Source of the DNA: Lunularia cruciata
Taxonomy: Eukaryota > Streptophyta > Marchantiopsida > Lunulariales > Lunulariaceae
DNA length: 64,000 nucleotides
Assembly: GCA_948567375.1 (NCBI GenBank)
Contig: OX419757.1
Location: 36,394,001 to 36,458,000, forward strand
Direction of reading: 5' to 3'
Shown here: one piece after another, positions 10,254 through 22,000 of the stretch
How the letters are laid out: every line of letters begins with the position of its first letter
How positions within the stretch are numbered: position 1 is the first letter of the stretch
Notes under the pieces: generated by a model
Told to the model about the DNA's origin: nothing
The model's database searches: none
The model's input: only the letters and a program-made list of their open reading frames with translations
Made by a program: the position numbers and the translations under genes

Positions 10254-11794
10254 TCATTCTGAATTCATGTCAGTAGATTTTAGGAGATCGTCTGCATAAT
10301 TTTCTTCTAGTTCCTCAATCTCATATCTTATTTCCTCCATGTGCTCGTTGATCACAAGTATTGCGTCTTGCACAGCTCCGGTGGCTTCTTTAACAGCTGC
10401 TTCAAACTCTGCTTCTAACTTGGCCATTTCTAAACCACCGGTTTCAGCATCTACACCAAGGGAGCACACATGAGGCGAACTTTTTGTATGTTCGTGCTTA
10501 TGTTCAGCCATACTTGCTCGCTCTGATGGCCGCCCTGCTTTTCTCAGGACTTGGAGTACACTGGTCTGTTTACGAATCAAGTCCCACAAATTATGTCAGT
10601 TTGCAACTTCTTTTACATTAAGCTAGCAAAAATGAACGAGTGCAGTCAGGCATAGGAGAGTGGCATAACCGCTGAAATTGCATTGCCTACCATTTGCAGT
10701 TTCTGGCTTTCTTGAATCTGCACTGCTTCTAGCACGGATGACAAATCTTCACGAGCAACGGTTGCATCTTTGAGACTGGCAATTATATCTTTGACCTGTA
10801 GGCACAGCGAGACCACTTAATCGCAGGTCTCTAATCTAGTCCTAGACAACTGTCAAGATATAAAGCATAAGCAATGTGTTCTGTTTCAGGGAGACTGTCA
10901 TGTCTATTATAAAGCAGGATCGCTTACTCGAGAAAGAAACAAAAACGTCACAATTTTTAAACAATTTGTGATAGCAAAAAAGTGGAAACAAGACCACGTG
11001 TATCTACCTGCCTTGAACATTCACTGAACTCGATGGTCACTTGACTACAAAGCTTGTTGAATGCATCATCTGAGCTTGTTTTCAGGTACTCCGTAAATCC
11101 TCTGTGTCGCACAACCAGTGAGGTAAGTAAAGAGTTATCCAGCAAATTGGAACACATGAATACCACGAATGCATATCAAACACGTTAACTACTTCTACTC
11201 TCCCCTGATCTGTATTAACATGTCAATAGCTGGCGAGAAAAGCACTCTCTACTATGCACTATATTTCAAGGCTGATAGCAGTCCACGAATATCTTGAGTG
11301 TAACAATCGCAAAGTTTCTGCTAAATTACACAAAGATATGCATTTAGGGTTCTATCTTGGCTAGCTTTTTCTCATCCTTGTCCTCTGTCTTTGCTCATAC
11401 TAAAATAAGAACACATTAATGGAAAAAACGCAATTCCATGCCAACATTGGCAAAGCGTTGAGTTATCGCTTCTTCATCTTCGATTTAGATAAAATCAAGT
11501 CCATGGTATGCACACTGAAAAGCTCAGTAAAATTTAGACACGCTAGACAACCTTGAATCTGCACCTCAATTTGTCCATCACTACGAGTATGATTCCAAGG
11601 ATTCTTTCAAACATGGGCTATAGCGAGTCCATTGACAAACCCTAATTCTACCGAGCATCTAGCAAGTAACCAAGAACACCTTACTTGTGCCAGAGGGTGT
11701 AAGCGGAAGCACGACGATGCTGCAAATCCAAGAAATTGCGGAGAAGCTGTTGCACTCCGGGAATTTCACTGCCACTTTCCATCTCCGCAATCAT
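10254..11794 (-). CDS. REX1-B domain protein (DNA-repair-associated family)
   Basis: Minus-strand exons 11794-11685, 11101-11008, 10795-10691, 10565-10254; GT-AG introns with phases 2, 0, 0; 621 bases, 206 aa. The first 110 residues follow the REX1-B pattern: VQQLLRNFLDLQHRRASAY, then GFTEYLKTSSDDAFNKLCSQ, VTIEFSECSRQVKDI, and DLSSVLEAVQIQESQKLQM. In Chlamydomonas the REX1 locus is required for excision of UV damage, and REX1-B is one of its two products; the biochemical role is unknown. The C-terminal half (about 115-206) is acidic, Glu-rich and probably coiled coil (EFEAAVKEATGAVQDAILVI, EEIRYEIEELEENYADDLL). An in-frame TAA lies upstream of the ATG at 11794; Met-5 is an alternative start. 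No signal peptide or membrane segment. The gene is convergent with BTA1. Family assignment is by recalled pattern, not by search. Confidence 0.78.
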
Positions 11795-12687
11795 GTATCC
11801 AAGCACCACAGACTTCAACAATTACTGCAGTAAACTTCCAACTAAAACAAGTGATCGCAGTACTCTGAACAAATCGGGCAAGCCTTCCAATCCAACATTC
11901 TTCTGTTCACCGCTCGATTTTGACGAACAGACTCCCGCACCAATCCCTACCTCTACCTGATTCAATTTCACAGATCTTGCTCTCAAGCTGGAATCCTTTG
12001 GGTCCTGCACCAACTCGGACTTGATCGATTGATAACAAAGACAGAAAGGGTAGCTTTTCTTGCACCATTTCTGCCCGAGCCTAAGCCCTCCACAACTCTC
12101 TACCTTTCTCTTTATCTCTAAGTAATGCACGAAAAGCTTTGTTAAACATTCAATTACTGCTAATAAGGATCTTTAAGGGATCAAATCTCATAGCTTAAAC
12201 TTCAGGAACGGTATTGAAACTTATTAACACGATACACAACTAAATGAGCACATGAAATGAGTTCCTTAAGCCTTTAAACCCTGATTGAAAGCAGGACATG
12301 TACAAGAGCGAAAGGTTTAGTCAAATTTAGATTCTCACCAGATACAAGGGAGAAGTACAGTCCACGTTTGAGGAGTTCAAAGCCTCCGCTCCGGCTTCGA
12401 AATTCAGTTATGCAAAACCTAATATTCCAACTCTCAAAAGAACTGTCGGTTATATTTGTTCAGAGTTAAGGTTTCAGATGAGGGCAATTTCTTATTAAAT
12501 TCGCACTTATTGAATTATGAGAACCGGAATATTAAAAGTGAAATTTCCATTTGATATTCAAATTAAATATTTTCTTAATATCAAAATATCAGAAGAGGTC
12601 ATAAGACTATTTGATATATTTTCTTTTCTTTTTGTGGCGTATAAAACTAAGATGGAATGCAAGAGCACTTGTGAATGAAAAGAGAAA

Positions 12688-12789
12688 GGCGACCGTGGAG
12701 GAAAAACGAAGGAGTGGAAGACCCCATCAAGCCGCACAAGGGAGAGACAAAAAAGAAAAAAAAAGGTAACATGGGGCTAAGCCCCATGT
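12688..12789 (+). repeat. Dispersed repeat family copy R3
   Basis: Starts GGCGACCGTGGAGGAAAAAC, continues GGAAGACCCCATCAAGCCGC, then GGGAGAGACAAAAAAG and GGTAACATGGGGCT. It is the longest copy here and ends in a perfect palindrome (12769-12789). A short direct repeat, TGTGAATGAAAAGA, flanks it (about 12670 and 12786) and may be a target-site duplication. Confidence 0.75.
12769..12789. repeat. Near-perfect palindrome, 10-bp arms
   Basis: ACATGGGGCT at 12769-12778 is the exact reverse complement of 12780-12789, with one base between. It forms the right end of repeat copy R3. Copy R5 has GGATAGGCCCCA at the same place, so the end motif is only partly shared. Confidence 0.85.
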
Positions 12790-13344
12790 GAATGAAAAGA
12801 AGGCACTATTATCTCTATATCCCAAATAGCCCTACGAAGGTGATTTTGATTATCTAAATGATCATACAATAACTTGTATTCCGTAATTTAAAACATTAAT
12901 ATACTGAAAAGAAAAAGAAATTAACGATTATTTACTTAATGAGTCAAAAAAACTACATTTAATAGATAAATTCACATATAAACTCTATAGGAAATGGCTA
13001 TATCTTTCAAACTTTGGGTACAGAAAGCATGTCTGCTGGACTTCCTTTTCCCATCTCTTTTATAGTGTGGGTCTCCTCTTCACATCTTTCTGCATTCTCC
13101 GTACAAATTAGTGACAACCTCTTTTTGCTCAGAGTACGATTGAATAATTGAAAGCAGTCACTGCTAAAGTTGAAAAGAATTGTAATTTGACCAGAGGAGT
13201 ACGTTGTGTGTCCTCTCGCCATTGTGGACTGGAATTCCAGGTTGTAGCTTCAACGTACTACTTCCAGTTGATTGGCAGTCGTTCATTTTCCCGTTGTTGC
13301 GTCGTACATGATGGGGTTGTCGCAAGCATCAGCCGTAAGAAGTT

Positions 13345-13430
13345 CTAAAAGAGAATTTGCAGGAAAAGTCAGACCATTGCCCGTCCCTTAAAGAGAATTT
13401 GGACGAAAAGTCAGACCATTCGCCCTTGCC
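13345..13430. repeat. Two-copy tandem repeat, unit about 43 bp
   Basis: TAAAAGAGAATTTGCAGG ... GTCAGACCATTGCCCG is followed directly by TAAAGAGAATTTGGACG ... GTCAGACCATTCGCCC. No coding frame spans it. Confidence 0.8.
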
Positions 13431-14174
13431 CATCGTAAGACCTTGTTTGTTTGCTGGTAGTTCATGAAAGTAGGAAGGTGTTTGATCTAAGATGGTTCTG
13501 CATTAGCCATAGAGCTTCTCCGCAGACCTGGAAAAGTCGTTTGCACGGATTCGAGTTTGACCTTGTAATTGTGTTTCGTTTTTCCTTTCAATCAGGAGAA
13601 TCGAGCAAACTTAATAGAGACGAGTAGATCACAAGTATGAATAGTTTGGTTGATTCTTCAAGCAATCTCTGGTGTATTTTTCAAGTGTTTTCCCTTCAGT
13701 TTGCAGGTTTACTTGTGGGAATTCATAAAAGAGTGTCTTAGTCTTTGGATGCTGGATATTGTCACTCTCAATTTTGAAAACATGATTTCTATAGAATGGA
13801 CTAGAGAAGTTAATAAACTGGATATCTGGGCACTCTACATTGGATTCGAGAAAGTGCATATATATCGAGTATATACGTTCAGCTCGAAGTAGAGAGAAAC
13901 CTAATAGAGAGAGTCTGGTTTACAATTCTCATAAATGTGAGGAACAGCAATCCGAATGAACTCCTTTGGCATCTGAAATGCGTCACATGAAACATCTGAG
14001 TATGTCACGAATGTTAAGAGATAAGTGATTATCAGACCATCGGAACTAATTTAAACCTTAAAGGAGACAATCTAATACTGACATGTTTCACATTAGAGAA
14101 AAGAAAAGAACATAATTGCGACGTGATTAAGACAATTCGGAACGCCAATACATAGAATATTGAAAAGGAGAGAG

Positions 14175-14208
14175 AAGGACGACCGCGTAGAAAAAATGAA
14201 GGATGGAA
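14175..14208 (+). repeat. Dispersed repeat family copy R4, truncated
   Basis: Only the left part of the unit is present: GGACGACCGCGTAGAAAAAA followed by TGAAGGATGGAA. It then leaves the consensus. Confidence 0.6.
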
Positions 14209-17200
14209 TATTGAAAATGGAAGACATAAAGCACCTAACTGTATTTGCCTTGCATCAGTCCAGAGACATGCAAAGGAGAACCTCGATGAAATAAAATTAG
14301 AACTGTAGTTCTGGCTCTGAATTGTAAGTAGGTTTTCACTGACAGATCTTTAGCGATATTTTTATCATTAAATCTTATAAAATACTCTCCAACTCCCAAA
14401 GGCTTATCACCTAACCATGTCAAAAGCTACCTACATTTCATAAAGTATGCTAGTATATATAGAACATCATTACGTCTACTCTATCTGAGAATCTCAGTGA
14501 TAGCCATATGCCAGTGCAGAATAAAGCACCGTTAACTTGAATAGTGTTGCTGGTCTCTTCCACGCCAAGTCGACATGCGTGGAAAGGGTCGAGAAATGAA
14601 ATGAAATAAAAATGGAAAATGAAGTCCAAGTATATATGTAGAAGTAGACGTGCGCAGTAGTTCAGAGTGGTGTCATACTCTGAAGGCAACTTCTATCCTA
14701 CCCCACAGTCCCGGTGCTAAAAGCACAGTACACTATCAAGATGTCACCGCAGTTCAGGTGCAACAAGTAATCGTTGACGTATCGCACGGAAGTTTAGATT
14801 AAGGCATGGGTCCAGGGATGCAAACTAATCCCGTTCGTATGTTCGCAGTGTAAAAAGGCCTGCAGCAACAAAACCAGGATGTCAGATGTTGTCGAAGTGC
14901 CTTTTGTATTTAAATGGTGGAAGATGACATGCTACGTTTCGCTTTCATCCAAGTCGTGGGTACCCTGTAGTTGGAGGTTAGAGGAGACCGACCAAAACCT
15001 TGCCGCTCAGCGGAAGTACCAGAGAGACAGTCACGCGGTGAGAAGACAATTGTGACATCCCAGCATTGTGAGCGACATTTTAGCATTTTGGTAATGATTT
15101 TGTAAGTGCTTAAGTGGAAAGTGCTTTCAGCAAGTGAGCACACGCGGGAACTTTTACTGCCTAACTCATACGTAGTCACATATGCTTGCAGCCATGTGCT
15201 CCTGAGGACAGCAAATGACAAAATGAAGAATAGCCGTGAAGATATTGTACATCGATACCCAAAAGAAGCACTAAGGAGACATCATCGTTTCTTCTATGAG
15301 CTCTGTTAAGAGAAGTTGGATATTGATGAAATTACAGTCACCGTCATTTGGGAAGAGGCCAAACACAAGCAGGTCTGTTCCTGTGAATCAGGTTTTCATA
15401 GGAGCTTCTCGAATGTAGTAAGGCCTGTAGCTAAAGAATGACAGAACTGCAAACTGGAGTATCGTCTGCATTGGTGTAAGGTGTTGTCCCACTTTTGCAG
15501 CGTACGTACCTTGGTGGCAAACGAGAACAAAGAGCTAAGTGGGCTCGTAATCTTCCATCTTGGAGACATACAGTAATCGATCAGGATACGGTTTTTACTC
15601 CGGTTTAATTTCAGAAGTGCCCTCACTGCTGTGCTCTACACCAACGTATGGTCGGGGACAAATCATGCAACCTTGGATTTCTCACTTGATATTGCATTGA
15701 GGCATCATTGAACAGGTCATCATGAACTAGCGTTAAGAGCGGTCACTCTCGGTTGAGTTGTCACCGTGTAGTAGCTGCATTGCCCAACCATAAACTTAGC
15801 AACATGACATTTGATTCTACGCATACTTAAAATACATCACTGTCGAGTTCTGCTACTCACTGGATTCACAAAGTCAACATTTTGGGTTGGCTTTTACGTT
15901 CTTAGTCGTGACCAACGATTTACTCGTTTCATCAACACCTCTGCACTTGGATTTACTAGGACCCGGTTGTTCAAAGATGAACCACGACACCTATACCAGT
16001 CAAAATTCCTTACATGGCACCCTTCAGAGCAGTAGTGTACCTAGGAGAGCTGCAATGAAGTCATTAATTACAATAAATAAATAAATAAACGATAATCAGG
16101 GATAAGTAATCTTCAAAATTTTAACCGGTCTTCTGAGTATAAATCTGAGAATGAGTATACAATCTCATCAGGCTGGGAGTTATGTGTTGAAATTACTTTG
16201 CGTTGTTTTATATTACCTGAAAACAATCAAAATTCCAGTTAAACCTTCAATCTAGATTAGGTGTAAATTGGTATTTACGCAGATCTTACTCGTAATTTGA
16301 TAGAACTGGATTCCTTGGAAGTAGAGATTTGCCTATTTACATTTCTTATTGATTTACTATTTAAGTTGATTGCTATATATTTCAGATACAAATATGCTTT
16401 GCCTTTACGGCCAGTAGGACTTAAGGTTTGTTAAGAGGATTTGGCGTCCATCCCGTAGGTAGGCTTCCTTTTGTGAAGGAGTTTCGATTGCCCTTAAAGA
16501 TTACCAGTACCTCCTCAGAGGCACCAGATCTCTTCTACTTTTAAACACTTAGTTCATGGTGTCGTTTCATGTGATGTTGTTGTGCATTCACATGAAAAGA
16601 CATGTTCTACGAATGGGTGGTCATCTCCAATTCATGGATTTCTCCATATTCAGCTCAGGCATCGGGTGATTTCGTTATAGATAGCATGAACCTAGGCATC
16701 ACATGTAAGCAATTACCATATAGTAGAGCATGTTGCCTTCAGTGGTATACAGTATAGCAATTGGAAAATCAACAGGACGATTTATGGACCCCATAACTCA
16801 TCTTGCCACCATTTGATCCTACCTATGCAAGAGAATCCTGCCCGGGGAACTGAATTCTCCCATAAACACTTAAATTTGCCAGTTGCATAGTCGTATTATA
16901 TTCGAGAACCATTGGGGAAACATCGGCTTTCGTACTTACTTAATCACTTCAGCAAAAAATTCCAATGACTTCCTGGACGAACTACGTTATATGCGGTGCT
17001 ACGGAGAAATTTGATCAAGAACTCATGTCTTTTGGAAGTTTACAAATCATTTTGTAATCATTTGTGTCTTCGAGTACAACTTTGAAGTAGCATCTGGTTT
17101 CTCACCGATCGACGGCTTCGTACTATCAATAGAGTGCAAAACCTGCCGGGAGGGATATGGTAATTTTGCCCATCTTCCTTCCAGGAGTGCGAACGCTATT

Positions 17201-18145
17201 TCCGACGAAAGGGTTGACTGTAACTAGATTGCATGACCCTCCGGACAGCGACAAATTTAGATGCCTTCCGCTTTCAAACGTAGTGTCCGAGGTCCCCCCG
17301 GACGTGGTTATGACCACAATCCACAACCGCGGCATACATTTGGAAAAGGAATGTCAGTGTCCGGTCTTGAAGAGTACTGCACTCAACAAATTACTGGTAC
17401 ATGCTTACATGCTACTTTCGGTAATTTAAGATATGGTTTGTGCTAGTTGCTTTCGTCAGTTTAGTTGAATTCTCTTGCTCCCTGAACTCACCCAAGACAT
17501 AACTTGATCACATGTCGCACCTTTCGAGTTCAAATACTTCATTCATCATAAATCGTATCCTTTAGGTATTGTCCTTCACGTGTGAAGAACGACGGAGAGA
17601 ACGTCCAGTTATGTACTGAACTTTGAAGAATCAGTTAGCTATGTGAACATGTGTAAGAGATTGAGATATATCTTACGATTCGTGTAAGGCATGTTAAAGG
17701 TACTGAGTTTGAACTGTCATATGTATCCCTTTTTATCCAACTGCTGTGACTTTTCGCCATGGTATCACTTTGTGAGGAGAAGGGAACGTGGTCTGCCTTC
17801 ATCGAAGCTGTCAGTTGCCTTAAACTGTTTGGTTTGTCAGTAAAGCAAGTGGAGAATTCGAGTTTCAGAAGAAAACGTCTCGGGTCCGCAGACAAGATTT
17901 TGTGAGCGACGATGGCTATGCGGAGGTTGATGTCAAAAAAAACTTTGTATCGGGCTGCGAAGACCTGGAGTTGGGAGACATGGAAGACTCTAATCAGCTG
18001 GTCTATGTGTCAAGTGTCAATAGATTGGTACGAACAGCTCCGCTGAGGGGAGAGAGTTTGTTGGCTTCGAGATCCCGATGACACTTCAAGCTTCTGAGAG
18101 GTGCTGATGTTTGAATCTACAGTCTGTGTCAAGGAGTAAAAAGCG

Positions 18146-21100
18146 ATGGGGGTATGGCAGATAATGTCATCATTCCGTTCAGTTTCATTCCCGGCGTGGC
18201 CGAGATTAGCGTCAACTTTAGCATTTATTTTCTCGTTGGTGTTGATTGAGGCGGAGGTCTCTGGGCAGAAAATAAATCCTGAGGTTGAAGCTCTTTTGGA
18301 GTTCAAAGCCTCAAGTTCTGTCCAATATCAGACGGGAACTGGCGGAGTTGCATACCAACCGCGAGGATTTTGGGACAGTTGGAAGGAGACAGATGATACT
18401 CCCTGTAGTTGGGTTGGAGTTACTTGCACCGCTGATGGTAGAGTACAGGGTATCGACGTCTCTGGTTGGGGGTTAGAGAAACAATTTGGTTTTGCATCTT
18501 TGAGCGGACTAGAAAGGCTTGAGGAATTTGATGTGTCATCAAACCAATTTGAGGACACCATCAATGATGATATCGGCACCCTCAGTGGCCTTGTCCGCCT
18601 GGATTTATCCGACAGCACTTTCGATGGAGAGATTCCAACGGCTTTGAATCAGCTCCAGAACCTCCGATCTCTTTCCCTGGCTGGGAATAGACTTAGTGGA
18701 GAGATTCCTCGTCTAGATAATTTGAGCAAGCTGCAGGTGCTGTCTCTTGCACGTAATGAGCTGACAGGCAGCATTCCCCAGCACCTTGGCAGGTTGTCAT
18801 CCCTTGTAACTCTGGATCTTTCAAGCAATATGCTCACTGGCGCAATTCCAGTACTGAGGAGCTTCACAAATCTCCTGGACATGAATCTTAACAACAACAA
18901 GCTTACGAAGTTCGCAGATCCCAGGTTTCCTGCTCCCAAGAATCTGAAACATCTGTTTATTTCTGGAAATCAGCTTGCGAGTGAGTTGCCATCTGGGTTG
19001 GTGGACTTGGTTGACCTGGAAGTATTGGACCTGTCTTCGAACGCGTTTTCAGGGACCATACCCATGGGGCTCTCCCGACAGACGAACCATAGCTTTCGGT
19101 TGGATCTGTCACGTAACCAGCTCACAGGAGGTATCCCCGAAGACTTGTTTCTGCCATCTGGGCAATTTGCGGCCATGTCTTTGAATCTATCATCCAATTT
19201 TCTGACGGGAGGGATACCAGTGACGCAGCAGAATGGAAGATTGTGGTATGATTTACTGGACCTGAGCAATAATTTGTTGGAGGGACCTATTCCACCTATT
19301 TTCGCGGGGTCATTCAACGATTCTTTTGACTTTGAAATAAGATCTCGAACGCATATCTTGAATCTTCACAACAACCTGCTGACAGGGGACATAGTAGATC
19401 TGCTAAATAGGGGCTTCACAGAAACGAGAGAGCTGCGACTGGAAAATAACCTCTTCACTGGGGACCTGACGCGATTGATTGGAGGTTGGGGAGGAATGTG
19501 GCGTTTGAAGGTAGTGGATCTCAGCCGCAATCGATTGCACATGCGTACAACGAAGGAATATCCCGATCCTTTGAGGGATACCCTGGAGGAGTTTGGAAAA
19601 GGCGTGACTTTGAGGGAATTTCGAATAGGAGGGAACAAACTGGACGGAATCTCTCTGCCGAAGTCTTTCCTCCGGGTTCCTCCATATGAACTGGAAGTTC
19701 TAGATCTCAGTAATCTGGGTTTGGTTGGAGAGATAAAGACCGAGGCTTTTGACATCAACCAGCTTCAAGTTTTGAAAGTCTTGAATATCTCGGGAAACAA
19801 TTTGACTGGGCCTATCCCTCTAAACCTCACTCTGTTACCAAATCTGACAACTCTTGATGTATCCAGAAACAACTTTTCTGGAGCACTTCCTGCAATACCA
19901 AGAGGCAGCAACCTATGGAATGCAAACTTCTTCGCCGAGAATCCAAATCTTTGTGACGGTCCTCTGCGTCCTTGCTCATCTCCAAATACAACGTTATCCA
20001 CCACCGTTTTCGTCGAGAAGGGAAAGACTTCGTGGTGGCTTTTATTGATCGTGGTAAGTTTGTCCGTACTAGTTCCTGTAATCAGCTGTTTGATCCTCGC
20101 CTGGAGATGGAGGGTATACAAGAGAAAACACCAGCAAGATGCTGACTTGATTGCAACACTGATAGAGAGGGATACAGCGACAGTGATGCCTCTTAGTGAG
20201 CTTCGGAAGGCCACTGGTAATTTTGCGGAGAGTGCGCAGATTGGAGTTGGGGGATTTGGGACTGTCTACACAGGGAAGCTCATCGATGGCACCGTGGTGG
20301 CCATCAAGAGAAGCAAACGGGGAGGGTCGGAAGAAGATAAACAGCATTTTCTGAATGAGGTGAAGATTTTATCCCAGGTTAACCATCGACATTTGGTAAG
20401 GCTACTGGGTTGTTGCATGGAGAACAAGACCTCACTGCTCGTTTTCGAGTTTGTTTCAAATGGTACCCTTCAGGAGCACCTGCAGGGCAAGATTGCGGGT
20501 CCTACGTTGAACTGGAGACAACGACTCCACATCGCAATTCAAACTGCAGATGCGCTGAATTACCTGCATTCGGCAGTCCCTACTCCTATTTACCATAGAG
20601 ATCTCAAGACGGCCAGCATTCTCTTAGATGAAAAACTGAACGCCAAAGTGGCAGACTTCGGCATCTCAAAAGTGGCTCCCGAATTGGAAGCTACTCACGT
20701 CTCTACTGTTGCAATTCAGGGGACAATGGGCTACCTTGATCCGGAGTACTACACGAGCTACCAGTTGACGGCGAAGAGTGACGTGTACAGTTTCGGCGTT
20801 GTACTCCTGGAAATCATATCCGCAAGAAGTGCCATTGATTTTGGTAGAGGTCCTGAAGATGCCAGTTTGGTTCACTTCGGATCGCGTTCCATTATAAGCG
20901 AAGACTTAACAGACTTCATTGATCCTTTGCTCTTGAAGAGCTACCACTCCCCAATCGAGAAAGAGTCAATGCTCAGCGTGGGGAGGTTGGCTTTGAACTG
21001 CTTAGAGATCAGAGCGAAGAACAGACCCTCTATGGAGGAACTTTGGCACCAGCTACAGGAGATTTGGCACCAGTCTGAGGGGAGCCCCGATTCCTTGGAA

Positions 21101-21268
21101 AACGGTCTGTTCGATCTGCCAGAATCGAGGGGAGGAGTGCCAGCGAAGACCAGTGCTTCGCTCTCAAATGCTTCACAAAGTCAAACTCTCGGCAGCTTAG
21201 GTAGTCAGGAAGGTGTCGAGATGTCATCAACTGCGTTCACACAGCCAGGCAATACTCTTCTAAGGTGA
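18146..21268 (+). CDS. LRR receptor-like serine/threonine kinase, single exon
   Basis: 1040 aa without introns. An in-frame TAA sits 9 bases before the ATG; Met-7 is an alternative start. A hydrophobic stretch near 21-36 should be the signal peptide. The LRRNT cap has CSWVGVTC at 87-94. Plant-type LRRs run from about 103 to 585, closed by a Cys pair at 603 and 610. The transmembrane helix is about 629-653, followed by basic residues. The kinase domain, about 695-970, has GVGGFGTVY at 700-708, the VAIK lysine at 721, the alpha-C Glu near 738, HRD at 817-819, DFG at 837-839 and GTMGYLDPEYY in the activation segment. It resembles the WAK-like/RLK-Pelle group. The catalytic-loop Asn of HRDLKxxN is Ser-824 (AGC), which may lower activity. 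Expected at the plasma membrane, sensing an unknown extracellular ligand. The ectodomain is irregular: several repeats are poorly conserved between 395 and 515. Confidence 0.95.
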   Translation: MGVWQIMSSFRSVSFPAWPRLASTLAFIFSLVLIEAEVSGQKINPEVEALLEFKASSSVQYQTGTGGVAYQPRGFWDSWKETDDTPCSWVGVTCTADGRVQGIDVSGWGLEKQFGFASLSGLERLEEFDVSSNQFEDTINDDIGTLSGLVRLDLSDSTFDGEIPTALNQLQNLRSLSLAGNRLSGEIPRLDNLSKLQVLSLARNELTGSIPQHLGRLSSLVTLDLSSNMLTGAIPVLRSFTNLLDMNLNNNKLTKFADPRFPAPKNLKHLFISGNQLASELPSGLVDLVDLEVLDLSSNAFSGTIPMGLSRQTNHSFRLDLSRNQLTGGIPEDLFLPSGQFAAMSLNLSSNFLTGGIPVTQQNGRLWYDLLDLSNNLLEGPIPPIFAGSFNDSFDFEIRSRTHILNLHNNLLTGDIVDLLNRGFTETRELRLENNLFTGDLTRLIGGWGGMWRLKVVDLSRNRLHMRTTKEYPDPLRDTLEEFGKGVTLREFRIGGNKLDGISLPKSFLRVPPYELEVLDLSNLGLVGEIKTEAFDINQLQVLKVLNISGNNLTGPIPLNLTLLPNLTTLDVSRNNFSGALPAIPRGSNLWNANFFAENPNLCDGPLRPCSSPNTTLSTTVFVEKGKTSWWLLLIVVSLSVLVPVISCLILAWRWRVYKRKHQQDADLIATLIERDTATVMPLSELRKATGNFAESAQIGVGGFGTVYTGKLIDGTVVAIKRSKRGGSEEDKQHFLNEVKILSQVNHRHLVRLLGCCMENKTSLLVFEFVSNGTLQEHLQGKIAGPTLNWRQRLHIAIQTADALNYLHSAVPTPIYHRDLKTASILLDEKLNAKVADFGISKVAPELEATHVSTVAIQGTMGYLDPEYYTSYQLTAKSDVYSFGVVLLEIISARSAIDFGRGPEDASLVHFGSRSIISEDLTDFIDPLLLKSYHSPIEKESMLSVGRLALNCLEIRAKNRPSMEELWHQLQEIWHQSEGSPDSLENGLFDLPESRGGVPAKTSASLSNASQSQTLGSLGSQEGVEMSSTAFTQPGNTLLR

Positions 21269-21933
21269 ATCTCGACCACACCTCCGATCACTTGCTGTCT
21301 ATCCTCCGCGAGACCTTCCTGGGTACGGGTGCCAAACATGGCATTTGCGCTGTTTTGCAGTCTGGGCCACTTCTATCTTGTACCACGCAGAAACGGACGC
21401 CACGCTGATTGTATCTAGTTACAGTACTGCAGCAATTGACTTCGTTCTTTCATTCAGAAATTGTGAGCATCGGATGATGATACCTTCAAGTAAGCTCTAG
21501 GTCACTTAGCTCTTTTATCTCAATACGACGATCCACTACGTGAACTAAGTGAGTATCGACATCACAATCTTTGCATTCTCATGGAGTTTCAGCCGTGATC
21601 GCCACAACACAGTCTAGATTCCAACCCCTTCGGCCTCCATGCATGTGGGTTTCATTAGACAAAGCGGGATGTGCCTCTGGAGCTGAAACTAGTGAACGCG
21701 AAGTCGAGTTGCTGGCCATGGTGCCAATTTGTCGCCCAGTAGCAAATATTTCTCTTTGCACACTGTTGTAAATACGAACATCTCAACTTGCATATCGAAC
21801 TATATGGCCCTGGACTCCAACTTCCCAATATTTTGTTTTTACCGAAATTTTCAGTGTATTCGAATTCGAGATTTTGCTGTATTGTGACAGGAGTAGGGCC
21901 CAGAAAGTGAATGGGAAATTATAGAAGTCATAA

Positions 21934-22000
21934 ACTAACTTTTGATTAGTGGATCGTCACTAACTTTTGAGACATAATCACAACTAACTTTTGATTAAAC
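21934..22000. repeat. Three-copy short repeat, period 24-25 bp
   Basis: ACTAACTTTTGA recurs at about 21934, 21959 and 21983, the first and last followed by TTA. Confidence 0.8.

Larger units (their letters stand above)
11795..18145. other. Long spacer between REX1-B gene and receptor kinase gene
   Basis: About 6.3 kb without a gene I can support. Promoters of the two divergent genes must lie at the ends. The minus frame 11822-12130 lies just upstream of the REX1-B start and may overlap its leader. The frame around 17157-17429 is the GC-richest part but has no recognisable domain. Two repeat copies, a palindrome and a short tandem pair lie between 12.6 and 14.2 kb. Confidence 0.5.

Noticed and set aside
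11632-11960. Plus-strand frames near 11.7 kb
   Set aside because: They lie antisense to exon 1 and the leader of the REX1-B-like gene and have no domain.
17126-17446. Overlapping open frames upstream of the receptor kinase, considered as a missing 5' exon
   Set aside because: The kinase gene already has a signal peptide and an in-frame stop just before its ATG. The frames on both strands lack any known domain.
19366-19758. Minus-strand frame of 130 codons within the receptor kinase gene
   Set aside because: Shadow of the long plus-strand coding frame.
19765-20214. Minus-strand frame of 149 codons within the receptor kinase gene
   Set aside because: Shadow of the long plus-strand coding frame; hydrophobic look arises from the antisense of the membrane segment.
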